Shown: positions 38,501 through 64,000 of the stretch, piece by piece
Numbering within the stretch: the first letter of the stretch is position 1
Layout of the letters: each line of letters begins with the position of its first letter
Assembly: GCA_023238725.1 (NCBI GenBank)
Contig: CM041544.1
Coordinates: 4,205,501-4,269,500, forward strand
Reading direction: 5' to 3'
Source: Scortum barcoo
Lineage: Eukaryota; Chordata; Actinopteri; Centrarchiformes; Terapontidae
DNA length: 64,000 bases
Position numbers and translations under genes: made by a program
The notes under the pieces: model-generated
What the model saw: the letters and a program-made list of their open reading frames with translations, nothing else
What the model was told of the DNA's origin: nothing
Databases searched by the model: none

Positions 38501-39698
38501 ATACTTGGACATAGATAAAACACACATTGAAGCGCTAATGAGCTCAGCCCTGGCCATCTGACAGCAACAGGTCAAACCCAGCTCTTTTAGTAGGTCAGGA
38601 GTTCTCTTTCTTCCTTGCTAAAAGGTGCTCTCAGCAGCTTTGTGAATAGCTCTTAATAGGAACTATGTTAGGAACTTTTAGCTCCATCTAATAAGACTCC
38701 TAGTGGTAGGAGAAGAGTCTTGTGAATGCAGCCTGAGAGAACACCAGTATATACACAAATAACCCCCAAAACTTATAATGAACAACCATAACCAAACACG
38801 AGTTCTTTGTTAGTTTATATATCTACAGTACATCATATCTCATTGTGTTTTTCATTTATGTTGTGTTATGTATTTTATTTATTTTATCTATTTTTCCTGC
38901 CTTACACTGCATCTCCCTTTCTTTTATTACAGCTTTACATCCAGGTCATGGAAGAATAAGATCTGTGAAGACAAGCTGGCTGCCTCACTAAGCAAGTGAC
39001 CCCTGACTACCTTTTAGGATGTCTTCACCTAATTTGCTTGTATAGATGTGTATTTCCAAACTAAGAAGACTAAATCTTAGCTATGTACCTGGCGATGGCT
39101 CGTCGCAGGGGGTTCTTGGCCTGCAGGGAGGTGTAAACCTGAGACAGGGTGTGTAGACAGGCCTCTAGCAGAGCTCCATCAGGCTGCTCTTCACTCAGCG
39201 CCTCCAGCTGGGACCCTGCCTGATGCAGCATGGGCACACAATGGTTACACACTGTATGTCAGTGCTTCATTCATATTTGGTTAAAAATGAAAAACATAAT
39301 GCACATCACAGCAAACGCCCACTACTCTCGTTGTTTATTCTCCCTCACACCAACCTTTTTAACCAGCTGGATCTGCTGCACTGGCTCGGTCAGCTCCAGA
39401 CAGGACTGCAGGGTCCGGGCAACCTGCCTGACTCCATCCTCTCCTCCATCCACAGAGAGGGACGCTGAGACAGATCACACATCACTAAACATTAAACTCT
39501 ATGACACACTGGGATTGAGTCCTCTGTGCTCTACTTTTGCATATAATATATTGGGCAGCATCAGCAGGATTAATTACACTGATTTTCTCTCAAAACATTT
39601 GCTCATCAGTAGTTTGGCTCTGTACCTATCAGTGTGTGCAGTTTGTCCTCATCTAAAACCACAGCTTCCACTTTGGCTGTCTTCTTCTTTACCACCAT
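285..39698 (-). CDS. thada: thada, tRNA-methylation partner protein THADA (29 exons found, 3' end outside window)
   Basis: THADA is the vertebrate counterpart of yeast Trm732. It is a long helical-repeat protein carrying DUF2428 that works with FTSJ1/Trm7 in 2'-O-methylation of tRNA position 32; fly work also links it to SERCA and energy balance. Twenty-eight coding exons run right to left with GT/AG junctions, and their phases chain for about 1417 codons. Recognised stretches include [14 protein letters not shown] (exon 11), [10 protein letters not shown] (exon 13), [14 protein letters not shown] (exon 19), [13 protein letters not shown] (exon 21), the RRSAGIP motif (exon 23) and [12 protein letters not shown] (exon 29). 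The start is the ATG at 39698-39696 (MVVKKK), with G at -3 and +4, close to the start of human THADA. The C-terminal part is missing only because the window ends. One extra base in exon 15 breaks the frame. Identity rests on recalled human THADA and on the plekhh2 neighbour; very sure. Confidence 0.95.
2690..2760. repeat. degenerate dispersed teleost repeat (ACTTAAGTA type)
   Basis: AAATTGTACTTAAGTATAAT and TAAGTAAATGTACTTCG resemble part of a short interspersed sequence that recurs in many fish genomes. The family name is not known to me. Confidence 0.35.
4368..4399. repeat. (GAT)n microsatellite
   Basis: About ten ATG/GAT units with one interruption (GGT at 4384-4386). Confidence 0.85.
4940..5090. 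repeat. degenerate dispersed teleost repeat (ATGGTGGCGCT type)
   Basis: CATGGTGGCGCTGGAGGAAA, GCCAGAGGATCA, ATTCATCTTCTAGGG and CCATGAATAT follow the order of a repeat I recall as common in teleost introns (GGTGGCGCTAGA, AGTCAGAGGATCACC, ATTCATCCTCTGGG, CCATGAATGTC). It is diverged. Confidence 0.5.
7605..7736 (-). CDS. thada: thada exon 28 (residues 1317-1361)
   Basis: It encodes [20 protein letters not shown] and [16 protein letters not shown], matching human HPSMFLLLLVLERLYASPMD. The acceptor TTCAG abuts a (TG)n microsatellite of about 39 bases (7740-7779). Donor TTAG/GTGGGT; phase 2 to 2. Confidence 0.94.
7737..11073 (-). other. thada: thada intron 27, about 3.3 kb, non-coding
   Basis: A long CA tract directly precedes the exon 28 acceptor (7740-7779), and a short TG tract lies at 8941-8968. 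The rest is unremarkable AT-leaning sequence with only short chance ORFs. Confidence 0.65.
7740..7779. repeat. (CA)n microsatellite at the exon 28 acceptor
   Basis: About 20 uninterrupted CA units. On the thada strand it is (TG)n lying right before TTCAG/exon 28. Confidence 0.95.
11074..11163 (-). CDS. thada: thada exon 27 (residues 1287-1317)
   Basis: It encodes [20 protein letters not shown] and LEEAAATVE, matching human MTGREFFSRFPELYPFLLKQ. Acceptor CCGTCAG, donor AAAG/GTGAGG; phase 2 to 2. It is isolated between introns of 5.8 and 3.3 kb. Confidence 0.93.
11400..11620 (+). repeat. dispersed teleost repeat, diverged copy (CATGCTAACAT type)
   Basis: CATGCTAACATCTGC, AATTAGCACTAAACATAAA, TTGAGGCCGATGAGAAT, ACCTGATGGTGGTGCTA and TTCATCCTGAGGTGGACATG appear in the same order as in a repeat often seen in fish introns. 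It shares the GGTGGTGCTA part with the copy at 4940-5090. Confidence 0.6.
12916..12970. repeat. (TG)n microsatellite
   Basis: About 27 TG units with one early A interruption. Confidence 0.95.
13340..13440. repeat. degenerate dispersed teleost repeat (CAGTTACTAGTTACTT type)
   Basis: TTTTTACTCCTCAGTATTTA and CAGTTACTAGTTACTTGG resemble a common fish repeat with TTTTTACTCCACTACATTTA and TAGTTACTAGTTACTTTGC. Family unnamed. Confidence 0.45.
15020..15590 (+). repeat. dispersed teleost repeat, second copy, interrupted
   Basis: GGTTTACTGAGACTGAGAGC, GGCTCTGTGAGGCTCTGC, CAGCATGCTAACGTGCTC, CAATGCCAACATGC, CATCTTAGGTTAGCGTGT and AGGTATTTAGTCA belong, as I recall, to the same family as 11400-11620. 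About 250 bases (15180-15430) of other sequence lie inside. Confidence 0.5.
16997..17088 (-). CDS. thada: thada exon 26 (residues 1257-1287)
   Basis: It encodes [20 protein letters not shown] and [10 protein letters not shown], matching human THADA almost residue for residue. Acceptor TTCCCAG, donor ACAG/GTCAGC; phase 0 to 2. Confidence 0.95.
17415..17537 (-). CDS. thada: thada exon 25 (residues 1216-1256)
   Basis: It encodes [35 protein letters not shown] and TSPVWA, nearly identical to human THADA. Acceptor CCACAG, donor GCG/GTGAGT; phase 0 to 0. Confidence 0.95.
17931..18053 (-). CDS. thada: thada exon 24 (residues 1175-1215)
   Basis: It encodes [21 protein letters not shown] and STVPQ, matching human ALLASEPK, LLKITMKELISLA and STVPQ. 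Acceptor CCCGCAG, donor CAG/GTTCGA; phase 0 to 0. Confidence 0.93.
18054..20789 (-). other. thada: thada intron 23, about 2.7 kb, non-coding
   Basis: It holds a purine-rich GGA stretch (19140-19260), a G run (about 19878-19890), a short CA tract (20206-20235) and a retroposon-like tail (20400-20462). Nothing else is recognised. Confidence 0.6.
20400..20462 (+). mobile_element. retroposon-like 3' tail fragment
   Basis: AAATTTCCCCTCTGTGGGAC followed by AAATAAAGGAATCTGAATCT resembles the 3' tail shared by many fish retroposon insertions (CCCACTGTGGGACTAATAAAGG). Only the tail is recognised. Confidence 0.5.
20790..20919 (-). CDS. thada: thada exon 23, DUF2428 RRSAGIP motif (residues 1131-1174)
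   Basis: It encodes [27 protein letters not shown] (about residues 1164-1170) corresponds to the RRSAGLP motif of Trm732, which I recall as important for Trm7-dependent methylation of tRNA position 32. The acceptor is TGGAG behind a long (TG)n tract, with no pyrimidine run. Donor CAG/GTTTGT; phase 2 to 0. Confidence 0.95.
20923..20963. repeat. (CA)n microsatellite at the exon 23 acceptor
   Basis: CA units with A interruptions. On the thada strand this TG tract runs up to TGGAG/exon 23. Confidence 0.92.
21957..22035 (+). repeat. polypurine tract
   Basis: About 80 bases that are nearly all A and G (few C), A-rich then GGGAGA-rich. Confidence 0.75.
23138..23247 (-). CDS. thada: thada exon 22, DUF2428 (residues 1095-1130)
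   Basis: It encodes [20 protein letters not shown], matching human [20 protein letters not shown]. Acceptor TTTCAG; the donor CAG/GTGTGTGTG runs into a short TG tract. Phase 0 to 2. Confidence 0.94.
23860..24000. repeat. degenerate dispersed teleost repeat (GTCAGAAAATG type)
   Basis: ATTACTATTTTGTTGATGG, ACTATAAACTAGACGTCAGA, AAAATGTTCATAATTTCC and AGCCAGAGGTGATATCTTCA follow the order of a repeat I recall from fish genomes (TATAAAATGTCAGAAAAT, ATTTCCCAGAGCCCAAGGTG). Confidence 0.5.
24481..24492 (+). repeat. poly-C run
   Basis: Twelve consecutive C bases in thada intron 21. Confidence 0.95.
25540..25740. promoter_or_regulatory. GC-rich block with a TATA-like box inside thada intron 21
   Basis: CpG and GC content rise sharply against AT-leaning flanks (GCGCGGGGCGGGGGAGG near 25691-25707). 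CCTATTTAAAG at 25622-25632 is TATA-like. Just downstream lie a STAT-type TTCCCAGAA (about 25764) and a forkhead-type TGTTTGC (about 25745). This could be an intronic enhancer or internal promoter; it is unproven. Confidence 0.3.
28820..28940. promoter_or_regulatory. CpG-rich complex block in thada intron 21
   Basis: GGGAGGGGCGTCGCGGCC (28848-28865) and GCGCGGCGCTAACG stand out from the surroundings, with an octamer-like ATGCTAAT at 28917-28924. It is possibly a conserved element; only comparison with other fish would tell. Confidence 0.25.
29933..29967. repeat. (TG)n microsatellite
   Basis: About 17 TG units in thada intron 21. Confidence 0.95.
30237..30397 (-). CDS. thada: thada exon 21, DUF2428 core (residues 1041-1094)
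   Basis: It encodes [20 protein letters not shown], which is nearly invariant among vertebrate THADA proteins, followed by [10 protein letters not shown] and a variable linker ending GLITEEQ. Acceptor GCTCCAG, donor CAG/GTGAGG; phase 1 to 0. The next intron is about 7 kb. Confidence 0.95.
30398..31425 (-). other. thada: thada intron 20, about 1 kb
   Basis: AT-leaning sequence without recognisable elements or further exons. Confidence 0.55.
31426..31572 (-). CDS. thada: thada exon 20 (residues 992-1040)
   Basis: It encodes [18 protein letters not shown], matching human [18 protein letters not shown], then a divergent His/Thr-rich linker ([14 protein letters not shown]). Acceptor GTTGACAG, donor TCAG/GTTAGT; phase 1 to 1. 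Confidence 0.92.
31573..32404 (-). other. thada: thada intron 19
   Basis: It contains a degenerate dispersed repeat near 31765-31860; otherwise nothing is recognised. Confidence 0.55.
31765..31860. repeat. degenerate dispersed teleost repeat (CAAGCATTTTCAAGGA type)
   Basis: CAAGCACTTTTCAAACCTTG, AATTCAAGCATTTTCAAGGA and GTCCAGGATCC resemble a repeat I recall as frequent in fish introns. Family unnamed. Confidence 0.45.
32405..32541 (-). CDS. thada: thada exon 19 (residues 946-991)
   Basis: It encodes [19 protein letters not shown] and MDTDS, one of the most conserved THADA segments. The acceptor TTTAG is preceded directly by a (TG)n microsatellite instead of an ordinary pyrimidine tract. 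Donor TCAG/GTAACC; phase 2 to 1. Confidence 0.94.
32547..32578. repeat. (CA)n microsatellite at the exon 19 acceptor
   Basis: About 15 CA units. On the thada strand this TG tract lies immediately before TTTAG/exon 19. Confidence 0.93.
32705..32840 (-). CDS. thada: thada exon 18 (residues 901-945)
   Basis: It encodes [19 protein letters not shown] and ITAVLQHLN, matching human ENSLLQAAAAFPMYGRVHC. Acceptor TCCCCAG, donor CTGA/GTAAGC; phase 1 to 2. Confidence 0.92.
32938..33166 (-). CDS. thada: thada exon 17 (residues 825-900)
   Basis: It encodes [20 protein letters not shown] and [11 protein letters not shown], almost identical to human LQGLFQAALELSTSTKPYDC. The rest ([11 protein letters not shown]) is divergent. 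The acceptor GATGTGAG has a poor pyrimidine tract; donor GCTG/GTAAGA. Phase 0 to 1. Confidence 0.9.
33322..33467 (-). CDS. thada: thada exon 16 (residues 776-824)
   Basis: Acceptor TCCTCAG and donor CAG/GTTAAT. It encodes [20 protein letters not shown] and [13 protein letters not shown], parallel to human DVKILAFDLLMKLPKTAVHF. Phase 1 to 0. Confidence 0.88.
33468..34169 (-). other. thada: thada intron 15
   Basis: The stretch 33690-33770 (GTCCTTGAGTAAAGCACTCA and neighbours) resembles a fragment common in fish repeats. No further exon lies between exons 15 and 16, and the phases close across the intron once the exon 15 base is discounted. Confidence 0.5.
34170..34294 (-). pseudogene. thada: thada exon 15 with an apparent one-base frame break (residues 735-775)
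   Basis: From the acceptor ACATAG in phase 0 the exon reads EFLCWLC. This continues YK from exon 14 and parallels human YKNFMSSIC. Seven bases later the conserved [12 protein letters not shown] (human LFEALFPGSSYS) is in another frame. The first frame hits TAA at 34231-34229. One surplus base between 34273 and 34267 explains this; removing it restores the phase-1 exit needed by exon 16. All other exons are intact, so the gene as a whole is not read as a pseudogene. A sequencing or assembly indel, a real mutation, or use of the earlier exon 14 donor are all possible. Confidence 0.75.
34395..34502 (-). CDS. thada: thada exon 14 (residues 699-734)
   Basis: Acceptor TGTACAG gives [16 protein letters not shown] followed by a charged, divergent stretch ending HTIHLYK. 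The expected donor is CTGTACAAG/GTATAC, in phase 0. A weaker donor seven bases earlier (CT/GTACAAG, exon end 34402) would change the phase; see the exon 15 finding. Confidence 0.8.
34704..34859 (-). CDS. thada: thada exon 13 (residues 647-698)
   Basis: It encodes [19 protein letters not shown] and [19 protein letters not shown], nearly identical to human THADA. Acceptor CCCCAG, donor AAG/GTCTGC; phase 0 to 0. Confidence 0.93.
35013..35167 (-). CDS. thada: thada exon 12 (residues 595-646)
   Basis: It encodes [17 protein letters not shown] and [10 protein letters not shown], matching human GALGALVSCLRTARAHG and KQGLIHQHCQ. Acceptor CATTAG, donor CAA/GTGCGT (weaker than average). It ends in phase 0. 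Confidence 0.9.
35350..36074 (-). CDS. thada: thada exon 11, 725-base exon (residues 353-594)
   Basis: This is the longest thada exon in the window. It encodes the conserved helical-repeat block [17 protein letters not shown], then [53 protein letters not shown] and [16 protein letters not shown]. The recalled human order is the same and nearly gap-free. Acceptor TTCTAG, donor ACAG/GTAAAT; phase 2 to 1. Confidence 0.95.
36238..36461 (-). CDS. thada: thada exon 10 (residues 279-353)
   Basis: Acceptor (TG)4TCAG and donor GTCAG/GTAGGT. It encodes [18 protein letters not shown], matching human VLFLCQGTLAMLDWQNG. Phase 0 to 2. Confidence 0.9.
36608..36702 (-). CDS. thada: thada exon 9 (residues 247-278)
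   Basis: Acceptor TTTCTAG and donor GTG/GTGAGT. It encodes [18 protein letters not shown], matching human LLQTVQSTSGLAIILF. It ends in phase 0. Confidence 0.88.
36703..37331 (-). other. thada: thada intron 8, 629 bases
   Basis: AT-leaning intron with no recognisable repeat or exon. Exons 8 and 9 join in phase 1 across it. Confidence 0.6.
37332..37525 (-). CDS. thada: thada exon 8 (residues 182-246)
   Basis: It encodes [20 protein letters not shown], parallel to human QTQLMNDLLVGIRVSMMLVQ, and ends [12 protein letters not shown]. The acceptor that keeps the frame is CTAAG rather than the more usual CAG or TAG. The donor is GATG/GTAGGA. Confidence 0.87.
37687..37735 (-). CDS. thada: thada exon 7 (residues 166-181)
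   Basis: Acceptor CTGTGTAG and donor ACAG/GTTAGA. It encodes [16 protein letters not shown], parallel to human NVLHFLQKSLIEIL. Phase 1 to 2. Confidence 0.87.
37829..37861 (-). CDS. thada: thada exon 6, micro-exon of 33 bases (residues 155-165)
   Basis: Acceptor TCTTTAG and donor AAG/GTCAGT enclose only 33 bases, encoding [10 protein letters not shown]. Phase 1 to 1 keeps the frame between exons 5 and 7, and the sequence parallels human ASVNNLLKN. Confidence 0.85.
37987..38135 (-). CDS. thada: thada exon 5 (residues 105-154)
   Basis: Acceptor TCCTCAG and donor TCG/GTGAGT. It encodes [18 protein letters not shown] and then [16 protein letters not shown]. Phase in 2, out 1. Confidence 0.88.
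38175..38745. mobile_element. MITE-like element with degenerate inverted ends
   Basis: The left end reads GGGCTAATGTTCACAAAAC, then AGTAGCTCCTAACTGATGGA. The right end, read on the other strand, is GGCTGCATTCACAAGACTC, then AGATGGAGCTAAAAGTTCCT. The shared TTCACAA, GATGGAG and CTAAAAGT blocks in inverted order suggest a non-autonomous DNA transposon of about 570 bases in thada intron 4. No transposase ORF and no clear target-site duplication are seen. Confidence 0.45.
39089..39219 (-). CDS. thada: thada exon 4 (residues 62-105)
   Basis: Acceptor CATCAG and donor CCAG/GTACAT. It encodes [20 protein letters not shown] followed by PLRRAIA, matching the human segment ending SLKNPLKKVLAS. It ends in phase 2. 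Confidence 0.9.
39355..39464 (-). CDS. thada: thada exon 3 (residues 25-61)
   Basis: Acceptor CTCAG and donor AAG/GTTGGT. It encodes [16 protein letters not shown], which parallels the human stretch around LTDGVSQIHYIKQ. It ends in phase 0. Confidence 0.85.
39626..39698 (-). CDS. thada: thada exon 2, start codon (residues 1-24)
   Basis: The ATG at 39698 begins [12 protein letters not shown], a lysine-rich N-terminus as in human THADA. The acceptor is CTCTCAG before 39707, so nine bases of 5'UTR precede the ATG in this exon. The donor GTACAG follows a phase-1 end. Confidence 0.85.
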
Positions 39699-39908
39699 GG
39701 CTCTGTCCTGAGAGAGGAGAAACAGTTCAATAATTGATAAAATAATATTAATATTAGTATACACTATTATGAACGGATGAGAGTTTATGTTAAACAATAA
39801 CTGCAGCTTGTGTACAAATCTGCCTTTATAAAAGGGAATACACGTGAAAGTTCAAAATAAAGTTTGTCCTTCTCTCTTTATCTGTCTCTCTCTCACTCAC
39901 TCTCTCTC

Positions 39909-39919
39909 ACACACACACA

Positions 39920-39990
<71 letters not shown>
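39909..39990. repeat. long (CA)n microsatellite in thada intron 1
   Basis: About 40 CA units with a single T interruption at 39921, preceded by a TCTC tract. It is the longest simple repeat in the window and lies about 250 bases from the thada first exon. Confidence 0.97.
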
Positions 39991-39992
<2 letters not shown>

Positions 39993-40217
39993 AACTTTAT
40001 GTCCACACTTTCTTCTGCATATTTATTTCGCTTTGCCCCTGCTGGGACAGATGTTAGCCAACTACTGCTAGCTGTCTGACACTGACTCTACGTCCAACAT
40101 TTAAAGCCGAGACAGACGGACAGACAGAGCAAACAGTGACACAATAAAACAGCTAAACGCGCACAAAGAGTGGAGCAGCTAAATTAAAGTATAAAGTTAA
40201 ATAAAAACAGCCTTCAC

Positions 40218-40300
40218 CTCAATTCAGCATGTGGTTTACTTGCAGTTCTTCTTGAGCTGGTGGCTACATCACATGTCAAGTGTGAGGATAACAGCTTTCA
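40218..40300 (-). other. thada: thada exon 1, 5'UTR (approximate)
   Basis: On the minus strand a good splice donor (GAG then GTGAAG) lies at 40217. It closes a non-coding exon upstream of the ATG-bearing exon 2. The transcription start is not visible, so the right limit is a guess placed just short of an ETS-like TTCCGG at about 40302. Intron 1 (39708-40217) follows. Confidence 0.45.
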
Positions 40301-40860
40301 TTTCCGGTACCAGTTTTTCGGAATAAACAAACTTTACACACTATGTGCAAAAACAAAAATAAGAAACACTCACTTCTACCTCTAAAATAAAATGTAAAAT
40401 TAATCTAAATAGTCTGTCCAAAATCTGTAGCTAATCAAACGTTACAGAATTTATTTTCTGTTGTAAAACTTTTAATTTGAAGCCCTTTTTCTTTGGCTTC
40501 CTGTATTTTTCTCGTTTCTTGACGAGCCTCGGTCCATGCCGCACATGTGAGACGTCACTTCCGACAAATCTTCACAGACCGTCCTCTGTCCATAAAGCAG
40601 CGCTCCGGCCTCTCATTGGTGCACGGTTCCCTTCAATCAAACGCAGACACTGTGGCTCTTCAGCGCAGAGAAACGCCCACCGAGAACGGGATTGGTCGCA
40701 TTGTGCGGAACCACGCCCACAAATCCAGCCCTTCTCTAACTTTGGCCTGAGCTGAAATGAAATCCTCTGGCAAAGACAGAAATTCACCGTTTTTGCTCAT
40801 GAATTAATGTTTTCTCCACACGAAGGAGAATACTTTTATAGACGCCAGAGTCGACATGGC
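40270..40860. promoter_or_regulatory. bidirectional promoter between thada and plekhh2
   Basis: The thada first-exon donor (40217) and the plekhh2 first-exon donor (40905) are under 700 bases apart, so both start sites must lie in this block. It holds two inverted CCAAT boxes (ATTGG at 40615-40619 and 40691-40695, NF-Y type) and a CRE half-site next to an ETS motif (GACGTCACTTCCG, 40551-40563). An ETS-like TTCCGG lies near 40302, and CACCC/GC-type boxes lie near 40674 and 40711. There is no clear TATA box for thada; a TTTTATAGA lies at about 40835 on the plekhh2 side. This mixture is typical of divergent housekeeping promoters. Exact start sites are inferred. Confidence 0.75.
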
Positions 40861-40904
40861 GTGAAGTCCCTCGGATAGTTTCTCTCCATCAAATATTCTC
40901 AAAG
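40780..40904 (+). other. plekhh2: plekhh2 exon 1, 5'UTR (approximate)
   Basis: The donor is excellent (AAAG/GTAAGT at 40905) and the sequence before it lacks a long reading frame, as expected for an untranslated first exon. The left end is a guess. It contains a two-codon upstream ORF, ATG GCG TGA, at 40856-40864 with G at -3 and +4. Confidence 0.55.
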
Positions 40905-43220
40905 GTAAGTCGCGAAACTTTGATGAAAATTGCACTTTTTAAAATTAAATAGGGACCGATAAAGCAGCTGTCTGTCTAACTGACACTGTTTCTACTCAAA
41001 GTCTTTTAATAGTAAGAACGGTTCATTCACTTTAGGGACTAATTACATGATATAGACTAATAGACATAATGGAGTAATACATCACTGTTAGTGTAACAGT
41101 GATGAGTTAATGGAGGCTGTGTGAATGTGAACTCTGTACTGTTTGCTACTACTCATAAATTCATTGTTTTTAAGTAAAAAAAGTGTAACTATTCGTGTCT
41201 TTTTCTCGATGGTATTACAATCTTCTTTGTTTTCAGAGTTATAGCCTTAAAATGTATACATTTACAAACATAAGATATATTCTTTATCATCCAAATGTCA
41301 GATATTCTTGTGGCATCAAAGGAAACAGAAATAAATTAGTTCTGATGCGTTAAAGTTTCTATAAATCTGTTTAAAGTTAGCCTGTTTGCCTCAGAGTGGA
41401 TCACTATGAGTCTTTTATAAAAAAACTAGAAAAAAAACTTAAAAGACCCTTCAACACTCACTGTCTCAGTGTTTAGTGTACTTCACCAGCCTCTGGTGTT
41501 TCATCACAGCCCATCCTTCAGTGAGAAGTGTAGCCTTTAAACACATAAACAGTTTCAAACGGGGATCTTTTGGCTTTTAATGGCTCACTACATCACCGGG
41601 CCAGACCAAAACACAGGGACGCACTCAGACAGCGGACCGTGGCCCGCCGTCTCTGTTCACTCACACCGACTTTACTCAACAGGAAGTGAGACAGAGACAA
41701 AGAGAAACTCAGAGTCAGGGTTCAGGGGTTAAATGACCCTCAGTGATTTCCACCAACCACATCCTTTTCTCATCACTGTGGAATGACGCTCGGAGGAGAC
41801 GGAATAGATGAGCGTGCAGAAAATTACATTACCCACCCCCCCATCGTAGAAAGTTCTTCTCAGAGGGATCTATTAAATTCTAACAAATCACACACTTACA
41901 AGGAAATTTGAGTGAATTTAACTGAAAATTCCCTCCGTAATGTAAGGGAACATTAACAAAGCCACTGTACATTGTATAATAAGACGATTACTGTAATAAG
42001 TGTAAATCAAAGCCTTTATTAAACTAAAACTTAACTATAAATGAGACTTTGAAGAGGCAGGGTGGTCTAACTGAGGATCACTATAGAACATAGAGTCTCA
42101 TTAGTGCAAATTACAGCATATTAAAATTGATATTAGTTAGTTTAAAGTGTTTGAATATCTGTTTTGGATTGGATAATGTGAAAAATAAGAACAGACATGT
42201 GATATCACACTTATGGCCTGGTTTTATTTGCAGGCCTTATCCACATGCAGTATGTCATATTAAATCCCTTGCCCATAGTTATTTATGTTGTTTTGTTTTG
42301 TGGGATGAGAGCTCTTTTTTTTCTTGCCTTCGTCAGTGTTTACCACAGCAAACAGGCAACAGAAATAAGCCTGTGGAAACCGGTTTATGGCCTTCCTCCA
42401 CACATGTTTGCAGTCTCTTTGTGAGGAGGCCAGGCTGGTAATGAGAGGTTATTACTTGGAAGAGAAACCCAGACTCTCTATCTTCCTCCTCCTGCTGCTG
42501 TCCTCCATCAGAGATCCTCATCTCTCATTCTCCACTCTCTCCACTTTCTCTCTCTCTGTATTCACCGCCTGTTTTCCTACGATAGTATGGAAAACATGAT
42601 GCAAGTTCGTCCCCTGGAGGGTGTCGAGGTGTTTTGGAGCAACAGTGGTGTTTTTCTGTCGGCTAAGCTAAGCTTGATGATACGCCCACTGCCCGCGCTG
42701 GTCCAGTTGGGCTGGGACCCTGGAATATTTCAGGTGCTTGCCGGTGTCACAGCATCTGCACAACAATAAACTCTCTGTCTTTTCTTTTCCTTTTTTTTTA
42801 TATCTAGATATATTTGTGCGTATTTGGGGTCGAGAGATGAGGTACATTGGTTGGTATATTGGTTTGTAACTGTATAAGACAGCCATTGGACTTTCCATTT
42901 AATGATGATAAAGTTTGATTGATTTCATGTTATTTAAAGAACTGATCAACACTTCTTGCCCCAATGCAACACTGACGAGTGTGCATCAATCCTCATGAGA
43001 TTCACACCTGAAGATGTTGAATAGCTGCACTAAGATGATTTATTTTGATTGTCTTCAGGGACACTTGTCTCTAGCTGACCCTGATCTCTCACCTCCCTGT
43101 GGAGGGGGAAATGAAAAGAATATTTTCCCACAGAGAACATACAGCGGTCCACTGTATTACTATGTGCCCACACTCTCTCAGTCTCTCACTGCTGTGTGTT
43201 TGTCTGTGTGTATTTTCCAG
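40905..43220 (+). other. plekhh2: plekhh2 intron 1, about 2.3 kb
   Basis: Follows the 5'UTR exon. It contains a short C run (about 41836), a pyrimidine-rich stretch at 42477-42560 and no recognisable coding exon. Confidence 0.6.
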
Positions 43221-43233
43221 AGGGTCGGGCAGG

Positions 43234-63877
<20,644 letters not shown>

Positions 63878-64000
63878 GTAAGCATCTCTGGCATGCCTCC
63901 CTGCAGCTGCTCAGACATGATCGCCTCGATTTTGTCTTAATGTTAGAGAGAATAGAGGTGGTCTTGCAAGTCATGCAACTTGTGAAGCAAAGTTGGAGAT

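Noticed and set aside
285..39698. Calling thada a pseudogene because of the exon 15 frame break
   Set aside because: All other 27 coding exons are intact with clean splice sites and strong conservation, so a local one-base problem or alternative donor is far more likely than gene death.
39844..40071. ORFs made of TH repeats over the long CA tract
   Set aside because: Pure translation of a microsatellite.
40477..40755. 92-codon plus-strand ORF in the divergent promoter
   Set aside because: It covers CCAAT and CRE/ETS sites, encodes nothing recognisable, and is better explained as promoter.
42127..42441. 104-codon ORF in plekhh2 intron 1
   Set aside because: No similarity to PLEKHH2 or any protein I recognise, and no good splice pair around it.

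Overview
The window is nuclear genomic DNA of a ray-finned fish, probably a teleost. It carries the 5' parts of two vertebrate genes placed head to head. Small exons with GT/AG introns are spread through sequence rich in CA/TG microsatellites, and several degenerate repeats resemble families that recur across teleost genomes. The species cannot be named from the sequence. Nothing bacterial, viral, CRISPR-like or operon-like was seen.

Left and centre (1 to about 40,300, minus strand): thada, the THADA/Trm732 (DUF2428) armadillo-type protein that partners the FTSJ1/Trm7 tRNA 2'-O-methyltransferase. One non-coding first exon and 28 coding exons could be placed by splice sites, continuous phase and recalled similarity to human THADA. 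They cover about 1417 residues; the C-terminal part (roughly 500 residues by comparison with human) lies beyond the left edge. All exon phases chain together except at exon 15 (34170-34294), where one extra base breaks the frame.

Middle (about 40,218 to 40,904): a compact bidirectional promoter with two CCAAT boxes, a CRE/ETS motif pair and GC-type boxes. thada is transcribed leftwards from it and plekhh2 rightwards.

Right (about 40,780 to the right edge, plus strand): plekhh2, a cytoskeletal adaptor with an N-terminal coiled coil, a serine/proline-rich linker, two PH domains, a MyTH4 domain and a FERM domain. One non-coding exon and 27 coding exons chain without a phase break for 1355 codons. 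The last part of FERM is outside the window. The order THADA-PLEKHH2 matches human 2p21, which supports calling this paralogue plekhh2 rather than plekhh1.

Introns hold microsatellites, degenerate copies of dispersed teleost repeats, one MITE-like inverted-repeat element and a few GC-rich or complex blocks that could be regulatory. The two genes are not known to act in one pathway; they share a promoter and old synteny. I found no convincing new biological system. The best leads are the exon-15 frame break, the unusually tight divergent promoter, and the set of thada 3' splice sites that sit directly against (TG)n tracts.
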